NCBI RefSeq assembly: GCF_036625275.1
Contig: NZ_JAZKUD010000142.1
Location: 1 to 5,924 of the forward strand
Source of the DNA: Accumulibacter sp036625275
GTDB lineage: Bacteria; Pseudomonadota; Gammaproteobacteria; Burkholderiales; Rhodocyclaceae
DNA length: 5,924 nt
Reading direction: 5' to 3'
The notes below the pieces were generated by a model. It saw nothing but the letters and a program-made list of their open reading frames with translations. It did not search any database and was not told the origin of the DNA. Each line of letters begins with the position of its first letter. The first letter of the stretch is position 1. Made by a program: the position numbers and the translations under genes. This document shows, piece by piece, positions 5,883 through 5,924 of the stretch.

Positions 5883-5924
5883 ATGGTTCCCCAAAAATAC
5901 CCCCGTGTGATCATCGAAGCGGTT
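5883..5924 (+). CDS. glgE: probable GlgE (alpha-1,4-glucan:maltose-1-phosphate maltosyltransferase), N-terminal start only
   Basis: Only 14 codons are visible, MVPQKYPRVIIEAV, running off the window. A strong ribosome site (AGGAAG, 5871-5876) sits 6 bases before the ATG, and the gene begins 11 nt after the preceding stop, so it is clearly a real, co-transcribed gene. The 'RVIIEAV' opening resembles the start of the N-terminal DUF3416 domain of proteobacterial GlgE, where 'RVVIEAVxPExDGG' is typical. GlgE is a GH13 enzyme that extends alpha-glucan with maltosyl units from maltose-1-phosphate, which would be made by the gene just upstream. Identification from so few residues is tentative; another glycogen or trehalose enzyme is possible. 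Confidence 0.55.
   Translation, partial: MVPQKYPRVIIEAV

Overview
The window is GC-rich, densely coded proteobacterial chromosome. Gene content and order (tsaB-rimI-family 4 uracil-DNA glycosylase, LemA with TPM-domain proteins, and a GT4 glycogen-type synthase followed by a GlgE-like start) fit a betaproteobacterium. A Rhodocyclales member such as 'Candidatus Accumulibacter' is my best guess, but this is inference from protein resemblance, not a database result.

Layout: (1) 1-158, plus strand, the C-terminal end of an Lrp/AsnC-family regulator. (2) 155-319, a non-coding near-palindrome with terminal inverted repeats that looks like a miniature inverted-repeat transposable element (MITE) inserted at a CTAG site. 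(3) 316-4433, minus strand, a tight six-gene run transcribed as tsaB, rimI, udg, lemA, exported TPM protein, cytoplasmic TPM protein. Neighbouring genes overlap by 1-4 nt or are 2 nt apart, except for 87 nt between udg and lemA. (4) 4434-4662, a divergent intergenic region. (5) 4663-5924, plus strand, a GT4 glucosyltransferase (GlgA/GlgM type), then after 11 nt the first 14 codons of a probable glgE.

The minus-strand run joins two modules. One is tRNA modification, protein acetylation and DNA repair: TsaB for t6A37, RimI for N-terminal acetylation of ribosomal protein S18, and UDG for uracil removal. The other is an envelope module of a LemA lipoprotein and two TPM proteins. The plus-strand pair suggests alpha-glucan synthesis through maltose-1-phosphate. 

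The most notable points are the MITE, which sits exactly between two convergent genes and leaves both stop codons intact, and a short N-terminal segment on the UDG that resembles the clamp-loader-binding peptide of DNA polymerase III psi (HolD). No tRNA, rRNA, CRISPR array or full transposase gene is visible.
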